64,000 nucleotides of DNA from Phenylobacterium sp. Root1290 (GCF_001425305.1 NZ_LMEE01000002.1:630191-694190), one strand, 5' to 3'; positions 16,702 through 28,462 are shown, counted from the first letter of the stretch. A program made the numbers and translations. The notes: generated from the letters alone by a model not told the origin.

Positions 16702-16761
16702 TGTCTCAAGACATTTCAGGCCAACGCGCCGCAGAGCGGTTCGGCCCACGACAGCCGAGCG

Positions 16762-17373
16762 CTAAACAGACACTCCTTCGTCCGGCCCCTCGTGTCCCCT
16801 GAGTGGTGACACAAGACCGAACAGCACATGATCTCGCCAGACGCCGTTAATTTTCAGATAAGCCTGGGCGAGACCTTCCTCCTGAAACCCGGCACGGTTG
16901 AGGAGTTTGCGCGACGGCTCGTTGCTGGGCAGGCAGGCCGCTTCCAGCCGATGCAGCGCCAGGGTGCGGAAGGCGAACACCGTCAGGGCCCGCACCGCGC
17001 CGAGCGTTTGCCCTTGCCGCGCAAAGGGTTGGCCGCACCAGTAGCCCACAGAACCCATCTGCGCGACGCCACGCCGGATGTTGGAAAGCGTGATGCCGCC
17101 GGTCAGCGCATCGTCGCGCGTGCGGAAGACAAAGAACGGATAGGCTGTGCCGGCCTCACGGTCGCGGGCATAGGCCGTGAGCCTGCGGCGGAAGGCCGCA
17201 CGGGTCAGATCGTCGGCCGGCCAGGTCGGTTCCCAGGGCTGGAGGAACTCGCGCGACTGGGTCCTCAGTTCACGCCACTCGGCGAAGTCGGCGGCGCGCG
17301 GCGGACGCAGACGCACGCCGTCGCCCTCGATGCGAAGGCCGCTTTCCGGCGCGATCCAGTCCAATAGGGCCAT
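16762..17373 (-). CDS. GNAT N-acetyltransferase, RimJ/RimL type
   Basis: 203 residues from the ATG at 17373 (an upstream TTG at 17409 is possible). The GNAT fold is shown by VRLRPPRAADFAEW at the N-terminus, GGITLSNIRRGVAQMGSVGYW in the central strands, the acetyl-CoA loop region RQGQTLGAVRAL and HRLEAACLPSNEPSRKLLNRAGF. This arrangement matches RimJ, which acetylates N-termini of ribosomal proteins, but RimJ-like enzymes also modify other substrates. It lies just upstream of pdeA on the same strand, so the two may be co-transcribed. Confidence 0.85.
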   Translation of the reverse strand: MALLDWIAPESGLRIEGDGVRLRPPRAADFAEWRELRTQSREFLQPWEPTWPADDLTRAAFRRRLTAYARDREAGTAYPFFVFRTRDDALTGGITLSNIRRGVAQMGSVGYWCGQPFARQGQTLGAVRALTVFAFRTLALHRLEAACLPSNEPSRKLLNRAGFQEEGLAQAYLKINGVWRDHVLFGLVSPLRGHEGPDEGVSV

Positions 17374-17437
17374 GGGCGGGAACGTCGCGGGATGCGCGGA
17401 ATCCGTCAAGGCCAGCCTTCGTCCGACCGTCGTCGAA

Positions 17438-18727
17438 CTAGCCGAACAGCGCCCGCTGGAAGGCGCCCTTGGCCTTCATCGCGCCCTTGGGCCCCAGCAC
17501 GCTGGTCGCGGCCGTGCCCGGAGCCAGGATCTGGGCGCCCAGCCGCGCGATGTCGTCGGCGCTTACCGCGTCGATCTGGGCGGCCAGGTCGGCCGGCGGC
17601 AGGGTGCGTCCGAACAGCAGCACCTGAGCCGCCGCCTGCTCGGCGCGCGACAGCGGCTGCTCCCGGGCCATGAACATCGAGGCCTTCAACTGCGCCTTGG
17701 CGCGCGAGAGCTCGGCGGCCTCCACGCCGGCCGCCATGCCCTTGATCTCCTCGGCCGCGACCTTGGCCAGTTCGGCGGCGTCCTTGGCGGCGCAGCCGGC
17801 GAACACGCCCAGCACCCCGGTGTCGGCATAGGTCTCGGAATAGGCGTCGACGGCATAGGCCAGGCCACGCTTCTCGCGCGCCTCCTGGAACAGTCGCGAG
17901 GCCATGCCCCCGCCCAGGATCTCGGCATAGAGGCGCAGGGCGAAGTAGGCCTCGTCGCGCACGCCCACGGCCGGCAACAGGAAGACCAGATTCGCCTGCT
18001 CAAGCGACTTCGAGGTGGTCCGCGCGCCGCCGACGAAGCTCGCGGGCGATGGGACGCTCGCGCCCTCCCCGGCCGCCTGGCCGAAGTCGCGCTCGGCAAG
18101 CGCCAGCAGTTCGTCCTCGTCGACCGCGCCGGAGGCGGCCACCACCAGGCTGTCAGGGGCGTAGAGCGCGGCCCGCCAGTCGGCCAGCGTGGCCGGCGTG
18201 GCGCGTGCGATCGATTCGTCGGTGCCCAGGATCGGACGGCCCAGCGGCTGCCCTTCGAAGGCGGCCTGTTGGGCCATCTCGAAGACGTGGTCGTCAGGCG
18301 TGTCCGCGGCCTCGGCGATCTCCTGCCCCACGACCTGGATCTCACGGGCGAGGTCGCCGGCGTCCATGGTCGGCCGCTGCAACAGGTCGGCCAGCACCGC
18401 GCTGCCGAGGTCGAGGCCGCCCTTCAACGCCCGGATCTGGAAGCTGGTCCGTTCATAGCCGGTGGCCGCGTTGATCTGGCCGCCCTCGGCCTCGATCACC
18501 TCGACGATGTCGCGAGCCGAACGGTCGCCCGCGCCCTTGAACACCATGTGCTCGAGCAGGTGCGACCAGCCGGAACGGGCCTCGTCCTCCGATCGCGCGC
18601 CGCGACCGGCGACGACCGACAGCGCCAGGGTTTCGAGCCCATCAATGGGGTCGCAGACGACCCGGACCCCGTTCTTCAGCGTGTGGATGTTGGGCAGAGC
18701 CTCAGCCTTCCGCAAAGGCCCGCACAT
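17438..18727 (-). CDS. M16 family zinc peptidase (processing-peptidase-like)
   Basis: 429 residues. The inverted zinc motif HLLEH lies near residue 57 in WSHLLEHMVFKG, with the distal Glu in EIAEAADTPDDHVFE. The C-terminal half contains the second M16 repeat with EKRGLAYAV, so it is a complete beta-type mitochondrial processing peptidase homologue rather than an inactive half. No signal peptide is seen, so it is probably cytosolic. It overlaps the 3' end of thrC by 26 bases and is followed by the acetyltransferase gene. Confidence 0.9.
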   Translation of the reverse strand: MCGPLRKAEALPNIHTLKNGVRVVCDPIDGLETLALSVVAGRGARSEDEARSGWSHLLEHMVFKGAGDRSARDIVEVIEAEGGQINAATGYERTSFQIRALKGGLDLGSAVLADLLQRPTMDAGDLAREIQVVGQEIAEAADTPDDHVFEMAQQAAFEGQPLGRPILGTDESIARATPATLADWRAALYAPDSLVVAASGAVDEDELLALAERDFGQAAGEGASVPSPASFVGGARTTSKSLEQANLVFLLPAVGVRDEAYFALRLYAEILGGGMASRLFQEAREKRGLAYAVDAYSETYADTGVLGVFAGCAAKDAAELAKVAAEEIKGMAAGVEAAELSRAKAQLKASMFMAREQPLSRAEQAAAQVLLFGRTLPPADLAAQIDAVSADDIARLGAQILAPGTAATSVLGPKGAMKAKGAFQRALFG

Positions 18728-20096
18728 AGGCCTTGATGGTGTCCGCGTCGGCCGGAAGTCGGTCGAAGCGCTCGCTCTTGCCGGCCAGGTGCGCGGCGGT
18801 CCGCGGCATCACGGGCGTCTCGCCCGTGGCGGCCGCGACCGTCTCGGGGAACTTGGCCGGGTGGGCGGTCGACAGCACGACGATCGGCGCCGCAGTGGCG
18901 CCGCGTCCGCGCTGCATGCCGCAGACGCCGACTGCAGTATGCGGATCGATGAGCTCGCCCGTCTCGCGCAGGGTGGCGACGATGGTCCGCGTGGTGTCGC
19001 CCTCGCCGATGGCGATGCCGGTGAAGGTCTCGCGCATCGTGGCCAGGGCCTGCGGGGGAATGTCGACGCCGCCGGTCTCGGCGAAGGCGGAGAACGCGCG
19101 CGCGGTCTCCAGGCCGTCCCGCCGCACGCACTCGAAATAGAGGCGCTCGAAGTTCGAAGCGGACTGGATGTCCATGGCCGGCGACTGGGTCGGGGCGGTG
19201 ACGCCGCGCACGTAGCGGCCGTCCTCGAAGGCGCGGGCCAGGATGTCGTTGGAATTGGTCGCGACGATGATCCGGTCGATCGGCAGGCCCATGCGCTTGG
19301 CCACGAAGCCCGCGAAGCCGTCGCCGAAGTTGCCCGACGGCACGGCGAACGAGACCGGCCGATGCGGGGCGCCCAGGGCCACCGCGGCGGTGAAGTAATA
19401 GACGCTCTGGGCGACGATGCGCGCGAAGTTGATCGAGTTCACGGCCGAGAGGCCGACCGACTGCTTCAGCGAGGCGTCGGAGAGCGAGGTCTTCAGGATC
19501 GCCTGGCAATCGTCGAAGTCACCGTCCACCGCCACGCAGCGGACGTTGTCCTCCTCGGCCGTGGTCATGAAGCGGCGCTGGACCTCTGAGATCCGGCCGT
19601 CGGGGAACATGACGACAATCTTGGTGTTGCTGCGCCCGCGGAAGGCCTCGACGGCCGCGCCGCCGGTGTCGCCGGAGGTCGCGCAGAGGATGGTCTGGGT
19701 CCGCTGCTGCTTGCCCAGCACGTGATCCGACAGCCGCGCCAGCAGCTGCATCGCCACGTCCTTGAAGGCCAGGCTCGGCCCATGGAACAGCTCGGCGATG
19801 AAGCCGCCCGGAGCGATCTGGCGAACCGGAACGACAGCGGCGTGGGCGAAGCTGGAATAGGCCTCGACGCACATCTCGCCGAGCGTCTCGCGATCGATCT
19901 CGTCGCCCACGAACTTGGCCAGCACCGCGGTCGCGACCTCGGCATAGGGCCGGCCGGCGAAGGCGGCGATCTCGTCGCGGGTGAACTCAGGCCACTCCTG
20001 CGGCACATAGAGGCCGCCGTCCGGCGCCAGGCCGGCGAGCACCGCATCGACAAAGCCGACCGAGGGCGACTGCCCCCGCGTAGAGACGTACCGCAT
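18702..20096 (-). CDS. thrC: Threonine synthase
   Basis: 464 residues from the ATG at 20096. It converts O-phosphohomoserine to threonine with pyridoxal phosphate. N-terminal MRYVSTRGQSPSVGF is typical, the PLP lysine lies in SLAFKDVAMQLL near residue 112, and CATSGDTGGAAVEAFRG and VPSGNFGDGFAGF are phosphate-binding loops. It belongs to the long-form class with YxSTRG N-terminus found in proteobacteria and yeast. The start overlaps the stop of surf1 by one base (TGATG). Confidence 0.94.
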   Translation of the reverse strand: MRYVSTRGQSPSVGFVDAVLAGLAPDGGLYVPQEWPEFTRDEIAAFAGRPYAEVATAVLAKFVGDEIDRETLGEMCVEAYSSFAHAAVVPVRQIAPGGFIAELFHGPSLAFKDVAMQLLARLSDHVLGKQQRTQTILCATSGDTGGAAVEAFRGRSNTKIVVMFPDGRISEVQRRFMTTAEEDNVRCVAVDGDFDDCQAILKTSLSDASLKQSVGLSAVNSINFARIVAQSVYYFTAAVALGAPHRPVSFAVPSGNFGDGFAGFVAKRMGLPIDRIIVATNSNDILARAFEDGRYVRGVTAPTQSPAMDIQSASNFERLYFECVRRDGLETARAFSAFAETGGVDIPPQALATMRETFTGIAIGEGDTTRTIVATLRETGELIDPHTAVGVCGMQRGRGATAAPIVVLSTAHPAKFPETVAAATGETPVMPRTAAHLAGKSERFDRLPADADTIKAYVRAFAEG

Positions 20097-20821
20097 CAAG
20101 ACTTCCGTTTCCGCCAGAGCATGGCGGCATAGACGCCGACCAGGGCGGCGGCAAGGCCGAACCAGGTCAGGGCGTACTCGAGGTGACGGTTGGAGATTTC
20201 AGCCGGCAGGGGCGCTGGATCCAGCGCCTGCCAGTCGGGATTGGACGAGACCTCCGCCATCAGGAACAGCGGAGCCGGGGCGTCGGCCTTCAGCGCCAGG
20301 GCCATGGCCGCGGTGTCGCGGACGTACCAGCGGTTGCCGGCGACGTCGTTGGGCGGGCTGAACCGATTGCCCGGCTCCGGCGCGCGCAGCACGCCGACGA
20401 TTTCCACCGGGGCCAGGTCTGAGACGTTCACCCGCGGTCGGGCCGAGACGTCGTCGCGAACGAACCCGCGGTCGACCAGGATGCTCTGGTAGCCGCCGCC
20501 GGCGACCCGGCAGGCCGAGATCAGGCGCGATCCGGCCTTGCCCTCGCGGACCGAGAATAGCTCCAGGAACGGCGCGCTGGCGAGACCGGGGCAGGTCAGC
20601 CGGACACGGGTGAAGTCGAGATCGGCGCCGGCGGCCATCCGCTCCAGCGCCGCTTCGCCCGAGGTGGCCGGGGCCGCCTGCAGGGCCGAGACCCGCGCCA
20701 GCAGCGCCTCCTTCCAGCTGAGGCGTTGGAGCTGCCAGCCGCCAAGCCCGAGGAGAATGATCAGGGAGACGCCGACCGCGATCGTCAGCCCGATGGGAAA
20801 ACGACGGGCGACGTCAGTCAT
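20096..20821 (-). CDS. surf1: SURF1 family cytochrome oxidase assembly protein
   Basis: 241 residues. Two transmembrane helices, near the N-terminus (LTIAVGVSLIILLGLGGWQLQRL, split here by its family-typical GxWQxQR) and near the C-terminus (YALTWFGLAAALVGVYA), bracket a periplasmic domain with VDRGFV and NRWYVRD. SURF1 assists heme a insertion into subunit I of aa3 oxidases. Its position between DUF983 and thrC continues the oxidase operon. It overlaps the DUF983 gene by 8 bases. Confidence 0.92.
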   Translation of the reverse strand: MTDVARRFPIGLTIAVGVSLIILLGLGGWQLQRLSWKEALLARVSALQAAPATSGEAALERMAAGADLDFTRVRLTCPGLASAPFLELFSVREGKAGSRLISACRVAGGGYQSILVDRGFVRDDVSARPRVNVSDLAPVEIVGVLRAPEPGNRFSPPNDVAGNRWYVRDTAAMALALKADAPAPLFLMAEVSSNPDWQALDPAPLPAEISNRHLEYALTWFGLAAALVGVYAAMLWRKRKS

Positions 20822-21170
20822 GGCGGGCTTCCGACGCCTTGTTGGCGAACTGCGCCGCCAGCATCAGGCCTTTCAACGGCCGCAGCAGGCCGATGCACAC
20901 AGCCAGCGTCATGGGGAGGAAGATCAGGATGTGCACCCACACCGGGGGCGCGAAGGTCAGCTCGGTGAAGAGCATGGCGAAGGCGCAGACGAAGCCCGCG
21001 ATCAGGATCACGAAGACCGCGGGACCATCGCCAGAGTCGGCCTTGGCCAGATCGTAGCCGCACCGCTCGCAGGCGGGGGCTACGTTCAGGAAGCCTTGGA
21101 ACAGACGCCCCTCTCCACAGTTCGGGCAGCGGCCGCGAAGGCCCGCCAGCAGCGGATTGGGGCTGTCCAT
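20814..21170 (-). CDS. DUF983 membrane protein
   Basis: 118 residues from the ATG at 21170. The N-terminus has CPNCGEGRLF and CERCGYDL, a four-cysteine zinc-ribbon-like motif, followed by two hydrophobic helices. This is the DUF983 pattern, and members are commonly encoded between ctaE/coxC and surf1 in alphaproteobacteria as here. The exact role is not established, although location suggests oxidase assembly or metal handling. A longer upstream frame would run antisense into ctaE with unlikely composition, so the internal ATG is chosen. Confidence 0.88.
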   Translation of the reverse strand: MDSPNPLLAGLRGRCPNCGEGRLFQGFLNVAPACERCGYDLAKADSGDGPAVFVILIAGFVCAFAMLFTELTFAPPVWVHILIFLPMTLAVCIGLLRPLKGLMLAAQFANKASEARHD

Positions 21171-21180
21171 ATCGGCGGGC

Positions 21181-22056
21181 CTAGTGGCCCGCCCCGCCGA
21201 ACACCACGTAGATGAAGGCGAACAGGAAGAGCCAGACGACGTCGACGAAGTGCCAGTACCAGGCGGCGGCTTCGAAGCCGAAGTGCTTCTGCGGGGACAT
21301 GCCGCCACGCAGCAGACGGATCAGGCAGATGGCCAGGAAGATCGTCCCGATCAGCACGTGGAAGCCGTGGAAGCCCGTGGCCATGAAGAAGGACGAACCG
21401 TAGAGGCCCGAGTTCTCCGCGCCTTCGCCGCCGAAGAAGTACTTGTGATCCAGGATGTGGATGTACTCGTACACCTGCACCAGGGTGAAGACGGCGCCGA
21501 GGGCGATGGTCAGGGCCAGGCCGATCTTGGTGCCCTTGCGGTCGCCTTGCTGGATCGCGTGGTGCGCCCAGGTGACGGTGGTGCCCGACAGCAGCAGGAT
21601 CAGGGTGTTCAGCAGAGGCAGGTTCCAGGCCGGAACCGTCTCGATACCGGCAGGAGGCCAAGTGGCCCAGGCCGCGCGGACTTCCTCGATCGACGACAGC
21701 GTCCGGGCCTCATGGAAGAGGGCCATTTCGAAGAAGATCCAGAACCACGCCACGAAGAACATCACTTCGGACGCGATGAACATGATCATGCCGTAGCGCA
21801 GGCCGATCGAGACGACGGGGGTATGGTCGCCCGCCTTCGATTCCTTGATCACGTCCGACCACCAGCCCCACATGGTGTAGAGCACGCCACCGAGGCCGAT
21901 GAAGAACACCCAGGGGAAGCCCTCCGGAAGGCCGAACATGCCCTTCATCCAGATGACCCCGCCGATCGCCATGATCGTCGCGGACAGGGAGCCCACGAGC
22001 GGCCACGGGCTGGGCGGCAGCAGGTGGTAGTCGTGCTTAACTTCGCCGTGGGCCAT
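21181..22056 (-). CDS. ctaE: Cytochrome c oxidase subunit III
   Basis: 291 residues with seven predicted membrane helices. N-terminal [17 protein letters not shown], the middle [14 protein letters not shown] and the C-terminal [22 protein letters not shown] are signatures of subunit III of aa3 heme-copper oxidases. The conserved acidic residue in SEVMFF is present. The gene is part of the minus-strand oxidase operon, downstream of ctaG and 10 bases before the DUF983 gene. Confidence 0.96.
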   Translation of the reverse strand: MAHGEVKHDYHLLPPSPWPLVGSLSATIMAIGGVIWMKGMFGLPEGFPWVFFIGLGGVLYTMWGWWSDVIKESKAGDHTPVVSIGLRYGMIMFIASEVMFFVAWFWIFFEMALFHEARTLSSIEEVRAAWATWPPAGIETVPAWNLPLLNTLILLLSGTTVTWAHHAIQQGDRKGTKIGLALTIALGAVFTLVQVYEYIHILDHKYFFGGEGAENSGLYGSSFFMATGFHGFHVLIGTIFLAICLIRLLRGGMSPQKHFGFEAAAWYWHFVDVVWLFLFAFIYVVFGGAGH

Positions 22057-22130
22057 TTCGGTCCTAACCCCTCTCAGATCTCACAGACGCCAACCCCTCT
22101 CTCGGGCCGGCGAATGACAATTCGCGTGTG

Positions 22131-22772
22131 CTATAGCCCCGCCTTGGCCGGAACGCCAAGGGCGGAAGAGTGCTTTGACGGCGTGGCGTCCGCGCGCTTT
22201 TCGCCGCGCTGCGCCTCAACCGACGGGAAGAAGGTGTAGGACAAGGTCACCTCGCCCTTGCCCTGGGTCTCGAAGTCCTTCGCGAACTTCGGATCGACGA
22301 AGTAGACGACCGGGAATTCGATGGTCGTGTTCGGCGGAATCGTCTGATCCGAGAAGCAGAAGCACTCGAGCTTCTGGAAATACGCCCCAGCCGATTCGGG
22401 CACGACGTTGTAGATCGCCCGGCCGGTCTGCGGCTTGTCGCTGTTGTTCGTGACCTTGAAGAACGCGAGGCCGGTCTGGCCGATCTTCACTTCCTGGGTC
22501 ACCTGCTCGGCGGTGAAGGTCCAGGGCAGTTCACGAATGTTGGCGTCGAACCGGATGGTCAGCTTGCGGTCGAGAACCGTGTCTGGCGCCGCCTCGGCCT
22601 TGCGGACGGTGCCGTCGAAGCCGGTCACCTGGCAGAAGGCCTTGTAGAGCGGCACCGAGGCGAAGGCCGCCCCGACCATGAACACAAAGCCCGTGGCGGC
22701 GATCAGCGCGACCTTGCGGTTGCGCTTCTGGAGCGGTGACTGCTCTGGCTTAGAAGGGCCGCTGGCCAACAC
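22131..22772 (-). CDS. ctaG: Cytochrome c oxidase assembly protein CtaG (Cox11)
   Basis: 213 residues. A single N-terminal membrane helix (about 22-42) anchors a periplasmic immunoglobulin-like domain. The copper-binding pair CFCF, in KLECFCFSDQ, and the membrane-proximal Cys in YKAFCQVTGFDG are all present, as needed to deliver copper to the CuB site of subunit I. The C-terminus has about 20 extra residues rich in Ala, Lys and Ser. The gene start lies inside the small CoxF-like gene upstream, overlapping by 23 bases. Confidence 0.95.
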   Translation of the reverse strand: MLASGPSKPEQSPLQKRNRKVALIAATGFVFMVGAAFASVPLYKAFCQVTGFDGTVRKAEAAPDTVLDRKLTIRFDANIRELPWTFTAEQVTQEVKIGQTGLAFFKVTNNSDKPQTGRAIYNVVPESAGAYFQKLECFCFSDQTIPPNTTIEFPVVYFVDPKFAKDFETQGKGEVTLSYTFFPSVEAQRGEKRADATPSKHSSALGVPAKAGL

Positions 22773-22902
22773 TGCCTCCCAGACGCACGACGGTCACGAC
22801 AAAGACCAGGACGACGAACAGCACTAGGCCCAGCGCCAACGCGATGTTGCGGCCGCGGCGGGCGCGGGCTTCGACGGTCGGATCGGGGGTGGGCTCGCTC
22901 AC
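22750..22902 (-). CDS. 50-residue membrane protein of the oxidase operon (CoxF-like)
   Basis: A GTG at 22902 opens a 50-codon frame ending TAA at 22750. The product has a charged N-terminus (ARARRGRNI), one hydrophobic helix (about residues 20-40) and ends VVRLGGSVGQRPF. Small proteins of this pattern, ending in a VxRLGG...RP segment, are found between ctaB and ctaG in many alphaproteobacteria. The start overlaps the ctaB stop by 4 bases (GTGA) and the end overlaps the ctaG start by 23 bases, the tight packing expected of a real coupled gene. Its function is unknown, presumably in oxidase assembly. Confidence 0.85.
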   Translation of the reverse strand: MSEPTPDPTVEARARRGRNIALALGLVLFVVLVFVVTVVRLGGSVGQRPF

Positions 22903-23870
22903 GAGAATACTCCGACGGCAGGCAGGTCGAGCAGGTGCTCGGCCAGCAGGGTGGCGAACAGAAGGGTCAGGTAGAGGATCGAGAACGCGAAGAGATTGCG
23001 CGCGTCCTTGGAACTCGCCTTCACGTCATAGAGGCCGTCGTCATTGCGCTGGCCGCCGGTCTCGCCGGCGCGGCTCTTGAAGACCCGCCAGGCCAGGAAC
23101 AGGAACATCAGCCCGCCCAGCGCGGCGACGACCAGATAGGTCAGGCCGCCCAGTCCGGTAAGCGCCGGCACAATGCACAGCGGCACGAAGAGCAGGCTGT
23201 AGATGAGGATCTGCTTGCGGGTCGAGGCTGCGCCCGCGGTGACCGGCATCATCGGCACGCCGGCCTTCTGATAGTCCTCGCTGGTGTACAGCGACAGCGC
23301 CCAGAAGTGCGGCGGGGTCCACATGAAGATGATCGCGCAGAGCAGCCAGGCGTTCAGCGGCGCCGTTCCCGTCGCCGCGGCCCAGCCGATGACCGGCGGC
23401 AGCGCGCCTGCGAGGCCGCCGATGACGATGTTCTGGGGCGTCGAGCGCTTCAGCCACATCGTATAGACGACGGCATAGAAGAAGATGGTGAAGGCCAGCA
23501 GACCGGCGGCCAGCCAGTTCGTGGTCATGCCCAGCAGCATCACCGAAAACAGCGACAACACCACGCCCATGGCGAGGGCGTCGGCGCCCTGGACCTTGCC
23601 CGCCGGCACCGGGCGGCCGCGCGTGCGGCGCATCTTGGCGTCGATGTCGGCGTCGTACCACATGTTGAAGGCGGCCGACGCGCCGGCCCCGACAGCGATG
23701 CAGAAGATCGCGATGGCTCCGAGCACCGGGTTGATGGGCGCGTTGGCGCACACCAGGCCGGTGATCGCGGTGAAGATCACCAGCGACATGACGCGCGGCT
23801 TGAGCAGCTGGACGTAGTCCTGCCACCGGGGGGGCGCGCTGGAGCGTGAAAGGGCTGGCGACATGGCCAT
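22899..23870 (-). CDS. ctaB: Protoheme IX farnesyltransferase
   Basis: 323 residues from the ATG at 23870 (a GTG lies at 23873). UbiA-superfamily enzyme that converts heme b to heme o, the first step to heme a. The first prenyl-diphosphate-binding motif is NMWYDADIDAKMRRT and the second lies in YTSEDYQKAGVPMMP; RGRPVPAGK is also typical. About nine membrane helices are visible. It lies downstream of ctaD with an 81-base gap and overlaps the small CoxF-like gene. Confidence 0.95.
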   Translation of the reverse strand: MAMSPALSRSSAPPRWQDYVQLLKPRVMSLVIFTAITGLVCANAPINPVLGAIAIFCIAVGAGASAAFNMWYDADIDAKMRRTRGRPVPAGKVQGADALAMGVVLSLFSVMLLGMTTNWLAAGLLAFTIFFYAVVYTMWLKRSTPQNIVIGGLAGALPPVIGWAAATGTAPLNAWLLCAIIFMWTPPHFWALSLYTSEDYQKAGVPMMPVTAGAASTRKQILIYSLLFVPLCIVPALTGLGGLTYLVVAALGGLMFLFLAWRVFKSRAGETGGQRNDDGLYDVKASSKDARNLFAFSILYLTLLFATLLAEHLLDLPAVGVFS

Positions 23871-23951
23871 CACAATACTCTCAAAACGACCGAAGGGCGC
23901 GCGCTGGAATGTCCCAGCCCGCGCCCCGCAGAGGTCTTTGGGGAGCCGGAC

Positions 23952-26629
<2,678 letters not shown>

Positions 26630-26813
26630 GTCCCCTCGGTCTGCTTGGCCGGCCGCGCCTCGCGAAAGACGATCGCCCCCGCCGACTGAAATCAAGACGA
26701 AGCGCCCCGCAAACCGCGAGGCCCCGCCCTTAAGCCGGGGTGCATACGCGCTCTCCCCTAGCTTGCCAAGGCGCTAAGACCCCCTATGGCGCAATGTCTC
26801 GCAATGGAGCGGC

Positions 26814-26837
26814 TTCGGACTGTCCGGACACGCCGAA
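26814..26837. promoter_or_regulatory. 24-base near-perfect palindrome, probable operator
   Basis: The two 12-base halves, TTCGGACTGTCC and GGACACGCCGAA, match as an inverted repeat at 10 of 12 positions, with the perfect core TGTCCGGACA at 26821-26830. Placement between divergent ctaC and tldD suggests a regulator site. Regulator identity is unknown. Confidence 0.45.
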
Positions 26838-26898
26838 AAAGCGGTGATTTGGCGTAACTTCGGAAGGTTAAGCCGGTCAGCTTCCAAGAACCTGCCGG

Positions 26899-26924
26899 CA
26901 AACCGCCGGGCATCGGGCGGTTTG
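26899..26924 (+). other. Stem-loop in the tldD leader
   Basis: CAAACCGCC (26899-26907) and GGCGGTTTG (26916-26924) form a perfect 9-base stem with an 8-base loop, 62 bases before the tldD start. It could be a leader RNA structure or, on the other strand, lie far upstream of ctaC. Confidence 0.4.
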
Positions 26925-26986
26925 GGGTGACGTTCGGTCCACGAACACCTATTTCTGGGCGCTCGCCTCTCGAAAGCAGACCGCCG

Positions 26987-28417
26987 ATGAACGCCCTCGC
27001 CCCCTCCGCTTCGATCCTCGACTCCGTCGGCGTCTCGCCTGAACGAGCCCGGGAAATCCTCGGAGAGGCGCTCGTGGGCGCCGACGACGGCGAGCTGTTT
27101 GTCGAGCGTTCCGAGAGCGAGGCCTTCCTGTTCGACGACGGACGGTTGAAGTCGGCCTCCTATGATTCGTCGGAAGGCTTCGGCCTGCGCGTCGTCGCTG
27201 GCGAGACCGCGGGCTACTCGCACTCGAGCGAAGTTTCCGAGGCGGCGATGAAGCGCGCGGCGCAATCGTCGGCCCTGGCCAAGCGCGGATATTCCGGCGT
27301 GTCGGCGGAAGGCCCGCGCGCGACCAACACCAAGCTCTATGGCGAAGACGACCCCACCGCCTCGCCCGCCTTCTCCGACAAGGTCGCCCTGCTGCAGGAA
27401 ATCGACGCCTGGGTGCGGGCCCGCGATCCGCGCGTGGTGCAGGTGATGGCCAGCATCGCCGGCGAGCGCCGGATCGTGGAGATTCTGCGCGCCGACGGCC
27501 GGCTGATCCGGGACGTGCGGCCGCTGTGCCGGGTGAACGTCCAAGTCACCATGGAAAAAGACGGCAAGCGCGAGAGCGGCTATTCGGGCGCCGGCGGCCG
27601 CGCCGGCTTCGAGGCCTGGATCGCTCCCGACAAGTGGCAGTCGCAGGCCGACGAGGCCATTCGCCAGGCCCTGGTCAACCTGGACGCCGTTCCCTGCCCC
27701 GCGGGTGAGATGGACGTGGTGCTCGGCCCAGGCTGGAACGGCGTGCTGCTGCATGAAGCGGTCGGCCACGGCCTGGAGGGCGACTTCAACCGCAAGGGCA
27801 CCTCGGCGTTTTCCGGCAAGATCGGCCAGCGCGTGGCCGCGCCGGGCGTCACCGTGTTCGACGACGGCACCCTGCCCGGCCGCCGCGGCTCGCTGACCGT
27901 CGACGACGAAGGCACGCCGACCGAGCGGACCATCCTGATCGAGGACGGCATCCTGGTCGGGTACATGCATGACCGGATGAGCGCGCGGCTGATGGGCCTG
28001 ACCGCCACCGGCAACGGGCGGCGCCAGTCCTACGCTCACATGCCGATGCCGCGCATGACCAACACCGCCATGATGGGCGGCCATCACAAGCGCGAGGAGA
28101 TGATCGCCTCGACCAAGCGCGGGCTCTATTGCGCCAACTTCGGCGGCGGCCAGGTGGACATCACCAACGGCAAGTTCGTCTTCCAATGCACCGAGGCCTA
28201 CCTGATCGAGAACGGCAAGATCACCACCCCGGTGAAGGGCGCGACCCTGATCGGCGACGGTCCCTCGGCCCTGACGCGGGTGACGATGATCGGCGACGAC
28301 TTCGATTTCGACTCCGGCGTCGGCGTCTGTGGGAAGTCTGGCCAGAGCGTTCCGGTCGGCGTCGGCCAGCCGTCGCTGAAGCTCACCGGGCTGACGGTCG
28401 GCGGCACCAGCATCTGA
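26987..28417 (+). CDS. tldD: TldD metalloprotease subunit
   Basis: 476 residues from the ATG at 26987. The zinc motif HEAVGHGLEGDF (HExxxH) is in the centre and identifies the catalytic TldD subunit. Other conserved segments are GFGLRVVAGETAGYSH, GWNGVLLHEAVGH, RRGSLTVDDEGTPTERTILIEDGILVGYMHDRMSARLMG and the C-terminal cysteine in GVGVCGKSGQSVPVGVGQPSLK. TldD pairs with PmbA/TldE to cleave unfolded peptides, for example in microcin B17 maturation and CcdA degradation in E. coli. Its partner gene lies about 28 kb away at 56212. Confidence 0.95.
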   Translation: MNALAPSASILDSVGVSPERAREILGEALVGADDGELFVERSESEAFLFDDGRLKSASYDSSEGFGLRVVAGETAGYSHSSEVSEAAMKRAAQSSALAKRGYSGVSAEGPRATNTKLYGEDDPTASPAFSDKVALLQEIDAWVRARDPRVVQVMASIAGERRIVEILRADGRLIRDVRPLCRVNVQVTMEKDGKRESGYSGAGGRAGFEAWIAPDKWQSQADEAIRQALVNLDAVPCPAGEMDVVLGPGWNGVLLHEAVGHGLEGDFNRKGTSAFSGKIGQRVAAPGVTVFDDGTLPGRRGSLTVDDEGTPTERTILIEDGILVGYMHDRMSARLMGLTATGNGRRQSYAHMPMPRMTNTAMMGGHHKREEMIASTKRGLYCANFGGGQVDITNGKFVFQCTEAYLIENGKITTPVKGATLIGDGPSALTRVTMIGDDFDFDSGVGVCGKSGQSVPVGVGQPSLKLTGLTVGGTSI

Positions 28418-28426
28418 CGCGGCCCG

Positions 28427-28462
28427 CCGATGGTTACCGATAGGTAATCATCGGATTTCTTT
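28427..28462 (+). terminator. Terminator after tldD
   Basis: CCGATGGTTACC (28427-28438) pairs with GGTAATCATCGG (28443-28454) through 12 positions, including one G-U, around a GATA loop. It is followed by ATTTCTTT, a weak U-rich tail. It lies 10 bases after the tldD stop. Confidence 0.7.

Larger units (their letters stand above)
26630..26986. promoter_or_regulatory. Divergent promoter region between ctaC and tldD
   Basis: 357 bases carrying control elements of the oxidase operon and tldD. It holds a 24-base near-palindrome (26814-26837) and a 9-base-stem hairpin (26899-26924), listed separately. No open frame with a ribosome site was seen, and no clear FNR/FixK box (TTGAT-N4-ATCAA). Confidence 0.5.

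Noticed and set aside
26774..28186. Open frame of about 470 codons antisense to tldD
   Set aside because: Fully covered by tldD, which has the HExxxH and domain motifs on the plus strand.
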